A DNA stretch of 64,000 nt from Serendipita indica DSM 11827 (Eukaryota > Basidiomycota > Agaricomycetes > Sebacinales > Serendipitaceae): positions 1,054,001 through 1,118,000 of the forward strand of contig CAJVGD010000046.1 in the NCBI GenBank assembly GCA_910890315.1. The letters run 5' to 3'. A program made the position numbers and the translations under genes. This document shows, piece by piece, positions 11,992 to 23,630 of the stretch (position 1 is its first letter; each line of letters begins with the position of its first letter). Under the pieces are notes generated by a model. It ran no database searches, was not told the origin of the DNA, and saw only the letters and a program-made list of their open reading frames with translations.

Positions 11992-12244
11992 CGTGAGTGG
12001 ATGATCCAAGGTGTGTTCAGCCTCTGCCAACCCAACACCACGTTACCGTAGGCGCGGCAGTGTAGCAAGTCCCAACCTACAGAAGAGACAAACTGTTCTC
12101 AGAACCGAGTAGCAACAAGGGCCAGAGGAAGCAAGGTGGCCATTAATAGTCAAAATGTCCAACACATTGTATTCATTTGGGTAAGAGAGTGTCTTCCCGC
12201 ATAGGCTCTTGATCACGAATCCCAGCACCCGCGACTGATGATCC

Positions 12245-12914
12245 CTAACAGAACCGCGTTGGGTCGAATGGCTCCCAAATTTCCAGCTTCATCTCCTCTA
12301 CGTGGTTTACCCACCCGACAAAGGAAGCTTTTGCACGTGCACCTATAATATCCCCAACGTCAAGGTGGCTCCATATGGGATGTACAGGATCAAATATGGG
12401 ACCCTCGAGTTCGCTCGTCTCATAGCTACCGAGCTTATTATTATGGGTTTTCCAACAGTATACTTCATCACTTTTGTATCCTAAAAGCTATTAGCATATG
12501 TGGATTTCATCGAAGACCAACCCAACCGCCTTTCTGAACAAATACTTCGAACCAAGTCCAGTTCCCCGCATCTGGGTTGTCCACCCAGCCTTGATCATGT
12601 GATTTAGTCGTGAGTTGCAGATGTAGACGACCGATGCTGGCTAGCAAATATCTCGCATCGATTTGAAGGCCCATGTGTTCTGGTCGTCCTTTTTCTGTGA
12701 CTGAGAATGGCTTATCGGTCTGCTCTACAACACTCTTCTTGATATTCAAGTGGTCAAAAATCATACTGACAACCCTTATAGGTAGGGCGGGCCTCTGTAA
12801 GCCGGCGTCTCCTCTTCGCAGGGCTCTGGCGAGAGCATAATAGAAAAGGAGAAGATTGTCTTCGGGACCACTATTATCATTGCCGAGCAGATTGCCATGT
12901 AATACGAGATCCAT
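12245..12914 (-). CDS. Conserved hypothetical protein next to the NWD gene (210 aa)
   Basis: Two exons, 12914-12518 and 12480-12245, joined by a 37-nt intron in phase 1, give 210 aa. I do not recognise a named domain. Seen: an N-terminal half with LPIRVVSMIFDHL, which resembles the start of an F-box-like helix, then SHDQGWVDNPDAGNWTWFEV, and a C-terminal half with IWSHLDVGDIIGARAKASF and GWVNHVEE. The DQGW...WTWFE and GD.I..RA.A.F.GW.N patterns recall a domain often seen in agaricomycete hypothetical proteins. No signal peptide or TM. It lies between the NWD relic and the intact NWD gene in the same orientation. Function unknown. Confidence 0.7.
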
Positions 12915-13152
12915 ACTGGCAGTTGGGCAGTTGGGCTGTCCAAGGTGTATCAGACTGCCGGTTTCTCATCTCTTCACATGTCACTTAGGAGCACACCTAT
13001 GTGCTTTATTAATATCTTGTCACTGTAAGGAAGAGTCGGGCTATTTACAGGTGATGCTCGATTACGCATTCGTTCGGAACTGCACTCTTTGGATTATTCG
13101 AGTGGCGACGCTATTTCTACTATCTAAATGCAGAAGGAGAACAATGGTAGAG

Positions 13153-16100
13153 CTATTTATCCCTATTGGCGTCTCCCCGAACGTTCATCCACGAAGATCC
13201 GCATTGAAAACGTGTGAAATCAAGTTTGGTTGCACGGAACCGACTTGCAGTTGGAATGGTCAGAAGGAGATGCGGATGTTGAAGTCCATGTCGGTTCTCC
13301 GACGGTACCCAGAACAGAATTTTATCCAAGGATCGCACCCAGCCATCCTCCGAGACAGAACATTGTTGGAATCCAGGTACCTGGATTCTTAGGGGAGTAC
13401 CTCTGGACTCGTTGTTGGGTTCCAGATGTAACGGGTCCTCATTATCTTTATCATGGGGATTCGCGGCTGTATCTATGATATTTGTCGGTTTGCCTTGTGT
13501 ATCAATGACCACACTCACCAATCTCTGCATCCCACACCCGAATAGTCTTGTCTTTCGAGCCAGAGACGATTCGCGAGCCGCCTGGCGAGAATGCAACTGA
13601 TAGAACCGAGCCTTCATGACCTCGGAGTGGATGTCCCACCTGCTGGCAACTGTCCACATCCCACAGTCGAAGCGTGGTATCATTCGAACCAGAGACAACG
13701 CGTGATCCGTCTGATGAGAACGAGACGGAATTAACTGGGTCGTCATGGCCTCGAAGTGGCTCTCCCAAGGGCTGGCCACTCTTTACATCCCACAATCGGA
13801 TTGTGCAATCATTTGAACCAGAGGCGATCCGCGAACCGTCTGGGGAGAATGAGACGGAATTGACGATGCCTTCATGGCCTTGGAATGGCTCTCCTAAGGG
13901 CTCGCCACTTTCTTCATTCCACAGTCTAATCGTATTGTCGGACGGGGTGTAGAAAATCTGCAGGTTGTCGGGCGAGCGTTGGGCGTCGAAGGCGTAGATG
14001 GCTGATTCGACCTCACTTCCTTGCTGCTCTTCCAACGGTTTCCCACTATAGGCGTCCCACAGTCGAATGTCTTCCCAATCCGAGTGTGAGAGTATTTGCG
14101 AGCCATCTGACGAGAATTTAACATCCGAAACCCATTCTCTGTGACCTTGATGTGGTTCTCCTAACGGCTCACCACTGTCTGCGTCCCATAGCCGAATTGT
14201 CTTGTCGTTCGCGCCAGAAGCGATTCGCACGCCGTCTGGAGAGAAGGATACAGCCCATACAGCGGATTCATGGCCTCGAAAGGGCTCTCCCAACGGCTGG
14301 CCACTGTCTACATCCCACAGTCGAAGCGTCGCGTCATACGAGCCAGAGACGATCCGCGACCCGTCTGGCGAGAACGAAACCGCTGAAACATATCCTTCGT
14401 GACCATAGAGCGGGTTTCCCAGCAGCTGGCAACTCTGTGCGTCCCATATGCGAATCGTATTATCAGCTGAGCCAGAGACGATTCGTGAGCCGTCAGGTGA
14501 GAATGCCACCACCAAAACCGAGGATTCATGACCACGGAGTGGCTCCCCCAACGATTGACTACTGCTTACGTCCCAAAGTCGAATCGTCTTGTCGAACGAA
14601 CCAGAGACTATTTGTGAGCCGTCTGGCGAGAATGCTACAGACAGAACCGAGGATTTGTGACCCTGGAGTGGCTTTCTCGACGGGAGACCAGTATCCGCGT
14701 CCCATAGTCGAACCATTTTATCGTCCGAGCCAGAGACAATTTGTAAGCCATCTGGCGAGAACGCGACGGCGTTGACCTTGTATTGGTGACCTCGGATTGG
14801 TTCTCCAAGTGGTCGACGACTTTCTGTCTCCCACTGTCGAATGGTGGTATCGTACGAGCCAGATACTATTCTTGAACCATCTCGTGAGAATGCAACAGCA
14901 TCCACGGAGCGTTCGTGACCTCTGAGCGGCTCCCCGAATGGCTGACCAGTATCCGCATCCCACACTCGAATTGTCTTATCTGATGAGCTAGAGACAATTC
15001 GAGAGCCATCTGGGGAAAATGCCACTCCCCAGACTGGCGCTTCATGACCCCGAAGGGCCATAGGGAGTCCGGGATAAAACTCCTCAAGCCCTTGAGTCAC
15101 AGTAAGCGTATTTGGGCACATTTTCAAGCCTTCGATATGCAGCGCCGACTCTTTAGGAGTAAATGGAAGGGCCGAAATGTAGATGTGTGGAGCACTATCC
15201 TGGATTGGCACCGCAAACGCCATCATAAACCGTCGTATCTCGGTCATGCTTCGCCTAATCCCATCGTCGAGCTTCATTTTTGTAAGGTATCAGACTCTAC
15301 GAAGATGAGAGATGGAAGACTCACTCCTATCTGACGTGTAACGGCTCGAAAGCCGGCTATCGCTCGTGGAACTCCTCCCGTGAAGCTAAGGATTTCCATC
15401 CAGTAGAGCACAAATGGACTTTTAATAATGTGTTGAACATCGTTCTTGAGTCTTTCTCGCCACTTTTCGTCCGTTTCCGCCAGGTGAAATGACCAGTGGG
15501 AGCTGGCATATCGAAGTCGGCTCGGAATCAACTTCGTCACTTTGGTGTCAAGATCGGGGATCTGCCTATTGAGGTAGAAGGACGACTCGATCTGGCAAAT
15601 ATTGAATCTGAGACCTTCAGTGGGCGACTTGAGTCGTTTGAAACACCACGATGCAGCTTGACCATGCGCATCGATAACATTGATACGGAGTTTATTGCGG
15701 CTACCATTCGCTGGGTCGATGGAGCAGCGTCGAAGGTATTCGACCAAGGTGGGGTGACGAAATTGAATGAGGTTTGTAGTCTCATCTCTGCTGAGTACGC
15801 TTCCGAGATTTTGCACCAATGCCTTGGCACTTCCACGTATCTTGCCATGCTTCATAAGGTCATCCAGATCGTCTACCGTGATCGGTTCGAATGCAGCGAG
15901 CAGGAGTGCCAGCATTGTACACATGACCTCGTGGTATTCCGAGTCTGTGCGCTCGAAGACGAGGTCATATACGTTGTCTATGACTCCGGTTTGTTCCATG
16001 GAGATCAAGCGATCGTATATATCCTCAGGCGAGCTCATAATGGTTTCTCTAGTGAGCATCTGGCATGCGGTACTCGCCCAGATGAACAAACCATTGGCTT

Positions 16101-17611
16101 TTTTGACCAGCCGTTGTCGTTTATCGTGCGATAGTACACCATTCAGTGACTGATGGATATATAATGCGATGTCATCGACATTATCTCGATGCTTGACATC
16201 ATGGAGACGGTCCTCCAGCTTGGCTTTGATTGAGAGTGACCCCAAGACTGCTTGGACAACGGGGTCCGGCCGGCTTGTTATAAATATCTTGAGGTTCTTG
16301 CTTTTCCGCACAGCAGCGGACAGCGCGTCCACAAGTTCTCTTCTCCGTGGCCCAGATTTACATTCGTCAAGAGCGTCAATGACAAGGATCACGCGCCCTT
16401 GCCGATGGTGAACAGGGTCACAGACGAGCATTTGGAACTGCTCGTCAAGAGAGCTTCGCATGAAAGAGGGGTTTCGCTTGACAGCCGCAGCAACATGAGG
16501 GGCAAGCTCCGGAATGTAATGGGCCATGTCTCTTGCAATAGCCGAGCAGAACTTTTCGGTGGTTGATCCTTCACTGCTCGCTATGGAGAAGAAGAAGAAA
16601 CCACCAAGCACTCCCTGCTTTTGCCAAGTTTCCACTGCGGACATTGCTACTGTGGATTTGCCGGAGCCGGCTATGTCACAGAGCCAAAATATCGGCTTCT
16701 CCGAGGCATCATCATCGGCCCAGTGCCATATTGTTTGAAGAACAGCCTCACGGGTTCCTTTGAGACAGGTACTGTGGACCGAGGATGCGACAAATGGTAC
16801 CGTTGGCAGCTGAAGAATAGCGGTGGCATCAACTTGAAATATTGAGCTAGTGTCCTAAACCAGATTACCGCCTACCATTTGCTTGGATATTCTTAGTATT
16901 CTCCTCAATGACCCGAACACGTAGTCCAATGAAAAGAGTCAGTGCCTCCTGTGTCCATGATAAGCTCGTGGAACAGGTCTGATGAATCCCACACCATAAA
17001 CTGCCTATGCTGGTCCTCAACATCTCGATTGAGTCGAATAATTTCCCCCGCATCAGTTTTCACTTTGCTGAACGCTTTAAAGAAGCCGATTTTGCTGCGA
17101 CTGCGCTTCTCTATCTCGATGACCGTATCGTACGTGGATTTGAGAAATCTGTATCTTTCAGTGCATTGAAACGAACTAGGGTTGTTCACGTACTGAAGAT
17201 AACGGATGAGCGGTTGGCGAAACCCCTGGACGATTGCCCTCTCCCTTGGATCATACGTCTCGATCAACGCAGTTCTCTCCTCGAGCGCGGACGTGTATCC
17301 TTCCAGACGTCGCGATAGACTCTTCCACTCCTCTCGGTTGTTCTCCACTGCCTGTTGCATCCGTTAGGGCGAAGCTGGCGCCAGTTTCGCTAACTCGCCT
17401 GCGTGACTTCAAGAATTAACTTTGTTGTTCGACAAGCTGCCTTTAGAGGAGCAAGTATGTCTGAACCTTCGGCTATATTGGCCACTATATCGAGGCCTAC
17501 AATCACCGTGTCGCGCATTTGATTCCTCTTGCTTGATGAGCCATTTGTAGAAGAAGAGGACCCTGATGAGTTCATAGATTGAGGCTGTTTACTCGTCTTT
17601 TGGGTCGACAT
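13153..17611 (-). CDS. NACHT-WD40 (NWD) NLR-like protein
   Basis: Six exons (17611-17399, 17351-16995, 16948-16876, 16832-15325, 15271-13519, 13472-13153) sum to 1,408 codons, 1,407 aa. Order: Ser/Thr/Gln-rich start; helical N-terminal domain (residues ~25-210); NACHT ATPase with Walker A AGSGKST and Walker B LVIDALDE, then ITSRPD; helical linker; 12 WD40 blades (one degenerate) with the 43-residue unit [25 protein letters not shown]; and a C-terminal tail with [17 protein letters not shown] and [17 protein letters not shown]. Proteins of this type (HET-E/HET-D, HNWD) act in fungal heterokaryon incompatibility or non-self recognition as cytosolic switches. Intron 1 has a GC donor. An in-frame ATG at 17632 could add seven residues. 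Confidence 0.93.
13519..15050 (-). repeat. WD40-encoding 129-bp tandem repeats
   Basis: About twelve head-to-tail units of roughly 129 bp (43 codons) inside exon 5 of the NWD gene. The framework ([25 protein letters not shown]) is nearly constant while a few positions after GHE and in the SGSxDxT loop vary. One unit (around 13,930-14,060) is degenerate and longer. Confidence 0.9.
17352..17398 (-). other. GC-AG intron 1 of the NWD gene
   Basis: Donor CAG|GCGAGT, acceptor AACAG|GCAGTG, 47 nt, phase 0. It joins EVTQ to AVENNREEW; no GT donor keeps the downstream frame. Confidence 0.8.
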
Positions 17612-19722
17612 CGTAAAGTTGGACGATTTCAAGATCTGCCTCTGCGGGCGAGTGGCACCCCCCAGACGACTATTATTAGTTCGGTGGTGCTGTAAGTCCT
17701 CGACAAAGGATGTTCAATCGATCGCGGTGGCTGATAAGAAAGAACGGGCGAGAGGAGCTACGCTGTGTGCCGGCAGGGGGCTAAAGATAGAGGGGAACGA
17801 TTGAGCACCAATATATAGGTTAGAAACGTGATGACATGATTATTCGACTATCTTGGCACACAATATGCTCGTATATGGTCTCTGCATCAACCCGCAGGGG
17901 TATCGTGGGAGAGGAGGAGTGCTGCATACACACCTGACCAAGCAAAGCTGACTACCTCAAGGATACAGCTAGTGACTATTGAACTTGTCGGGTGGACCTT
18001 GGAAGCATCGAAGATCAGGCTTTGATCCTAGTTTCAGGTCATGAGCGGCGCTGACACCTTGAACAAAGGACATGGGTTCATGGCATCTCAATCTGATATA
18101 GAATTGAACACGGATAGCGAGTTTTGGTGCCATTAGTATCACGATGAGTCGGAAAATCGGATTGATTATCGAGTTGAAAGGATATACTAGCAAGATACGA
18201 GAGGGATATATGCCTTTATCGCATAGACAAAAGTCCAAGAAGTGCTCTCCAGGGAATGCAACCCAGCAACCCCCTGTAGGTCGGGGACCGCATGTTTCAG
18301 GGAATCCAAAGGCCGTAAAACCAATGCACCGACCTCCTGCACAATCCCATAGCGTACACAACAAAGTTTGACAAATACCCAAACAGAGACCCGACAAGAC
18401 GAGAAATGTGGCGCCGCCAGCTTCGTAGGGGCTTTCCGTCCCCATCCCGTCGAGAAGCCCCATGTCTTCTTCCGCTCTCCGGAACCGAAGCGAACGAGTA
18501 CTCATTCGCCCAGTATAACGGACAACGATTTTATTTTGCCGTCTGCCCATCTAAACCCCCGTCCCCCCTATTTCAACCGATGCAGCCTCCTCTCACCTTC
18601 TGTCAACCACGTAACAGCCTTTGTGTTATTTCGTAAAAATAGCCGGTCGCGAGCCTGCTAGAGATTACCGGACGCAATAGAGAATGTGCAATTGCTTCCC
18701 AGAGGATTAATCACCGGAAGCGACTAGCAGGGATATTGTTTGAGACTGAACCCCACGGATAGGCAAAGTAAACTACTAGCTTTGCGGGTCTAGGGATTAT
18801 AGGAAATTGGCTACACCATCGTTTCCAGTCGCGCGTGGAGATAACGTTGGCGATATAGGGCAAGGGGAAGAGTAAAGGGTTGTCTATGTATGCTCGACAC
18901 GACGAAGCCCACTACCCAAAGCTGGGTGTCCTCCGATGATTATCGAAGTCGTCCTCGTTCGCAAATGGTCAACCTCGGGTGGGCTCATCATCGCCCTCAT
19001 GGTTAGGGCCGAGACACGTGAGATACGAGATACGAGACACAGAATCAGTCTATAAATCTAATGACGCAAGAAAACATGGGAGCTGGCGATGGTCAAAGAG
19101 GAGAGGGGGAAACAAGCCTTGAGTGAACAAGGGAACCTACACGACGAGAAAGGGGAAAGCGTATTGGTGTTATACATGGATTTTGATGTAGCCACAATGA
19201 GTTGGGGTTGCTACGAAGCTGGGGTTGAGAGTAAGAAGCGGGGAACAGAGGTATGAAGAGGATGGGCATCTAGTTTGCCATTGGTGTATATCGAGTAGAT
19301 CTGGGCATGGTGGGAATCAACCGAGTCAAAGATGAGCATAGATTTGGAATTTGATCCGCTGCTGAGAGAGTCTAGCAGGGAGTCTTCATTTGTCCGTCGA
19401 TAAATCGTCATGCAATAAGAAAAAATTGTGCGCGTCATCCAGAAGTGAACGTCGGGAGAACGGCGACTGGACCGGGGGTGGCTTTCACAAAGCAGCCTAT
19501 CCGAATTGCTTTGTGGTAGTCGAGGTTTGGAATGAGCCGATGGTATGATGAATGGATGGGAGGGAGAACGTTGAATCGCTGAGACGGTGCGGATACCCTA
19601 ATCAGGCCGATCCAAAGACGATCAAGAATGAACGCGCGCAAAAAATCTGTGAGAAACGACAAACCCGATGAGACTGCGCGCGTCACTATATAAACGAGCA
19701 CCCTACGCACCTTGTTCGGAGC
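17612..19722. other. Long gene-poor stretch
   Basis: About 2.1 kb between the NWD start and the 3' end of the Gln/Pro-rich gene. I find no conserved gene. It contains one ATG-initiated 193-codon ORF (next entry) and AT-rich, stop-filled sequence. Parts may be the NWD promoter and a long 3' UTR. Confidence 0.5.
17969..18550 (-). CDS. Doubtful 193-aa ORF, Cys-rich with hydrophobic stretches
   Basis: An uninterrupted ATG-to-stop frame in the otherwise empty region. It contains a cysteine-rich part (GLCLGICQTLLCTLWDC) and a hydrophobic part (FRLIVILMAPKLAI). No family recognised, no introns although nearly all neighbours have them, and competing open frames on the other strand. It could be chance. 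Confidence 0.2.
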   Translation of the reverse strand: MGRRQNKIVVRYTGRMSTRSLRFRRAEEDMGLLDGMGTESPYEAGGATFLVLSGLCLGICQTLLCTLWDCAGGRCIGFTAFGFPETCGPRPTGGCWVAFPGEHFLDFCLCDKGIYPSRILLVYPFNSIINPIFRLIVILMAPKLAIRVQFYIRLRCHEPMSFVQGVSAAHDLKLGSKPDLRCFQGPPDKFNSH

Positions 19723-22611
19723 TCATTGAGGCGCAGGACCTCGATACTGGAGCTGCGCATACATTTCCTGCGACGCTTGAACGGCTGGATGCGCACCCAT
19801 CGTCGCCATGTACTGTCCAGGAGGTTGCATGCCCACAGAGGCGGGTCTCGTCGGCCCAGGAGTGGCCGCACCCGCATGCTGTTGAGCAGGGTTGACCATG
19901 TATGGTACAGACGTCGGGGGCCATCCAGGTTGTGCATACATAGGAGGACCGACTCGTGGTCCACCAACACTGTTTGCTGCATCCCCTCCAAGCTGCGGAG
20001 GTCCATTACCACCACCACCACCGCCGGTTGTCTGCGGTTGGATGTACGAGATGCCAGGGTGATAGCCCCCTTGCTGTGGATGAAGAGGAGGCGCGGATCG
20101 TGATTGTTGAGGAATACCCGTAGCACCAAGTTGAGGAGGACCAGGGCCGTACGGGACCGCACCTGAGACTGGGGGAACAGCTGGGTATGGATTGCGCGAC
20201 TCCATACCCACCACCACCTGTCCTGGGCCACCAGGCCCAGAAGAGACATTGAGGGGATACTTCATTGGTTGCTGATGAACCATGTTCACTGGCACGCTAT
20301 CAGAGTGTGCTCGCTGGGCGGGTTGTGGTGCTCCAATTGACGATGGTGGATAACCTCCCAAGGAATCAGGCTGCGGACCGTATTGCATCTCTCTTCCCAT
20401 ACCTGAGCTAGGATGCTGTGGTTGTGGACGAGACTGCTGCTGGGATGGCTGCTGTCCACCATGAGAAAGATATGCCATTGGTGGTCCAGTGAACGCCGAA
20501 TGTTGCTGCTGCTGCTGCTGCTGTTGTTGTTGTTGTTGCCCTGCCACGGTTATCGGCTGCGTCGAGGGCGTCCGAAGCGTCGCATCAGGTGGAAGGCGAC
20601 CGTCTGGAGGAAGCGGATGTGCTCCCTCTGAGGACCAAGGAGCCTTTGCGCTTCGAGCAGGCGACTGGGGCGGTGGATGAGCTCGTGATCCGACCGAGGG
20701 GGATCCTGCTCCTGGATAACCAGGATGCGTAGGTGCTGAAGGCGCAGACTCATTTGTCGGACCTGGTCCTCTTGATGGGTCCCACGCCATCGAATGGACA
20801 GCCGAATTGGGTGCCCAGCGCGTCGGAGCATCCGCACGTCCGTCGATATCTGGATCAGGCTGGTATGGCCATGCTTGGGCAGACGGGTTCGCGATAGAAC
20901 GCATGCTCGGCCATTGTTGTTGTTGGGGGTTCGGTGCGGCTCCCGAAGATGGAGGAGCCGGTGGACCTTGTGGATGTGGACCCCATCGTATCCCTGTCGA
21001 GGGCGTTGACTGACCATCTCCTTGCTGAGGCCACGCTCCTTCACGCGGTTCAGGTGGGATCGACGATGGACCAGGTGGCGCTGTGTTTTTTTGGTGTTGA
21101 GAGTGCAAATCGTTAGCGGATTATTGGTCGACAGTGGCAAACGTTGGCGTACCTTTATCAGCTTGAGAGGCCGGAGCAGACGTGCCTACTGGTTGCTGGG
21201 ACCAAGTCGGAGGGAAATAAGGCGTAGCTGATGCGGGTGGCTGCATTCCCGGAGCTTCTTTGCCTGGGAGGTGGTGTGAGATGGAAGGCGGAAAAGGACA
21301 ATGGACCAGACTGGTGGGAACGACCTACTTTGCGCCTGTGGGCTCATGTGCCAACCCTGGGGGACTGAACTACGAACGGGCGACTCTCGAGTGGGCCACG
21401 ATCCTGAGGAGGAATCCACATCATCCATCCATTGGGAGCAGCATTCTCCATTGAGCCAGAATTGACAGTCGAATAGGGACCAGCAGGACGGACGTCCGAA
21501 GGCGTGTCGTTGGCACCTTTATCCGTTGTACCGTTATTCGTGTCTATCGGCGGAGCGCCACTCGAAGATGGATCTGGGACTTGTTGCTGTTGCTGTCGTT
21601 GCTCCTGCTGGCGTTTTTCCTCGAGATGGCGCATCAAGGCGTACCCGTGTTCGACAGACTGGACAATCCAGTTGATCCCATTTGGGTTACGTTGTGCTGG
21701 GGGGAGCTCGGCGGGATCAAATTGGACAGCAGTGCGGATTGGGTCGGTCACAAAGGGCGAGTACTGATGGTGTACATCGCGATTAGAGTGCTGGACAGGG
21801 GTCATCTCGGGCTCTGGTGGACGCGACGCGCCTTCCGGCGAGTTGTGGGAGAAGAAAGCCGCCCCGACCTCGTACAGGGCTGGGCGAGTAGGTGGTGGAG
21901 GGGCGAGTTTGATGACCTTTGGCAAGACTGCGTTTGGATATTCGCGCTGACAAAAGGAGATGAGGATCGACATCAAGGTGGGGGAGAGTTTGTAGTGCAA
22001 CGACTCACCCATGGCATCGGCGGGCTGGAAGAGTGAGGATCAAGACTCGGATTGATGAATCCTTCGTTGATATTAGAGCGGTCGGCACTGAGCAAATCGA
22101 CAAAGAGGGGTTCCTCGCTCTCGTCCATGGCATGGTCCGACGTGGAGAGAGCGCTGTTCTTGACGTCCTTTGGTGTTGCCCTGAAGCGCATATCGTGTAC
22201 ACGGACGTGTGTCTGGGGCGGAGTGTGGATGCCGGGAGCTAAGAGCATGATCGTGGTCAGGATCCAAGCATGGGAGGCATTCAAGTCAGACACCATTAGC
22301 CGAGAAGAGCTCGTGCGTACCGATTCGGGTAGGAGAATTTGTCATGGGCTGCGCCAAATAGGGAGCATAACCGTCCATCACGCTTGGTTCCGTCTTGAGC
22401 TGGGCATTATCTGGAGAAATTGTGTTTGCAAGAGGAATGGCTAGAAAATGAGAGGATTTGTAAGCGACTGGCGTACACGGTGCGGTGGCGGGGACGAGCA
22501 GCGAGCCGAGGACGCACCAGGCGTGCTGATCCCGGGCCCATCGAGGCCAATAGGAGAGAGTTGGGACGCATTAGCTTTGGCGTTTACCCTGTTTGAGCTT
22601 CGTCTCGACAT
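19723..22611 (-). CDS. Gln/Pro-rich low-complexity protein, possible transcriptional regulator
   Basis: I do not recognise the family. The likely start is the ATG at 22611 (MSRRSSNRVNAKANASQL), followed by exons joined at 22488/22440, about 22336/22255, and 22007/21962 (TGG|GTGAGT to CAG|CGCGAA), then a large exon to about 21.4 kb and a last exon 21083-19723. Splice junctions around 21.2-21.5 kb are ambiguous. The protein is mostly disordered, with Pro/Gln/Ser/Gly-rich text, a Q-rich helix (EEKRQQEQRQQQQQ) and a 12-residue polyQ run. The N-terminal part (DMRFRATPKDVKNSALS, EPLFVDLLSADRSNINEGF, INWIVQSVEHGYALMRHLEE) looks more ordered. Composition suggests a nuclear regulator; that is inference. 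Head-to-head with aminopeptidase P across 1 kb. Confidence 0.6.
20503..20538 (-). repeat. CAG/CAA (polyQ) trinucleotide run
   Basis: Twelve consecutive Gln codons (mixed CAG and CAA on the minus strand) within the Gln/Pro-rich gene, a likely length-variable microsatellite. Confidence 0.95.
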
Positions 22612-23630
22612 TCGCTGGACCGCTGGGGCGCAACAGCGGGGTCAAAGCTTTGGAAAACTATCGACGACGGGTGCCTTTTATAATGCATGTCGGAACATTG
22701 TGAAAAAATTACCGGAATCGAGGTTTGAATCGTCTAACATTTGCAGACCGTCGATGCTAAATAGGAGCGAGGGACTGTATTGGACGAAAAGGACAAGGTT
22801 ACAATCACAAGGGGAGCCATAAGGATGAGCCACCCGCGGAACCTGGGAGTTCAAAGAGGCCGCTCGGAAACATTCACCGCTGTTTCTCCGCTCCAAAAGG
22901 CTGCGTTGGTTGGATGAAAGCTGGCCAGAGGATATTCCAGCAGAGTACGTTGCGCTATTTGACCGAAGATGACCTCTAAGAGGTTTCTCCAGCTGTTTTT
23001 CCGTGCCCCTCCACGCCCCAAGCGGCCCTGCATTCCCTGTTCGTCTGCGTCGGACCGGAGCGAGGTGAATAGGCGTCAAGGTGTTAAAGTAACTAATGGT
23101 GGTGCGATAAGATCGGCGATAACGAGTGGTCGAAATGGCCACTCGGCGCGGAAACAACGAGGCCGTGGGGTCGCTGGGTTTTGGGCTTGGGACGAGCTAA
23201 GTGGCCGGATCAGCAACGCCTACGCAGCGCCTTGTCGTGCTCCAATGACATGGGTGCAATGCTGGAGCAGCAATGTAATCCTTGGCTTACGAGCCCTATG
23301 ATTAATTGTAGAATATTCTAGAAAATAGCTATTGGATCCCTTGGATTAATGTAGTACAACAGCCTTGCTTGGCCTAACCTTTTGTTTGTCCCAAGTGTCA
23401 GCCATTCTTGGACCCAGCAGCCATCTTGTCCCCGTGGAGCCCGCCTCGCTGTTGCCCTCAGGAGCACCTCCAGTGCAGCTCCGAGTCGTCATTACAGCCA
23501 GCCTCTTTTTAGTCCTCCTCCGCGGCCACTAGTAGGCCCTTTACCAACAGAGCCGCCCCTCGCCTTCTCCTTTTGCCTGCTCCTCTTTCGTCGACTCTGG
23601 CAATTTTCCATCACTCGTTGACGATACATC
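22612..23630. other. Divergent promoter region
   Basis: About 1 kb between the divergent Gln/Pro-rich gene and aminopeptidase P. ORFs here are short and low in coding character; nothing else recognised. Confidence 0.5.

Noticed and set aside
14152-14775. 207-codon plus-strand ORF inside the NWD gene
   Set aside because: It is antisense to the WD40 repeats and periodic with them; a shadow of the real minus-strand frame.
21344-22036. Plus-strand ORFs opposite the Gln/Pro-rich gene
   Set aside because: Leu/Cys runs arise from reading CAG/CAA repeats backwards.
22678-23157. 159-codon minus-strand ORF upstream of the Gln/Pro-rich gene
   Set aside because: No conserved text, Arg-rich and low order; lies in the promoter region.
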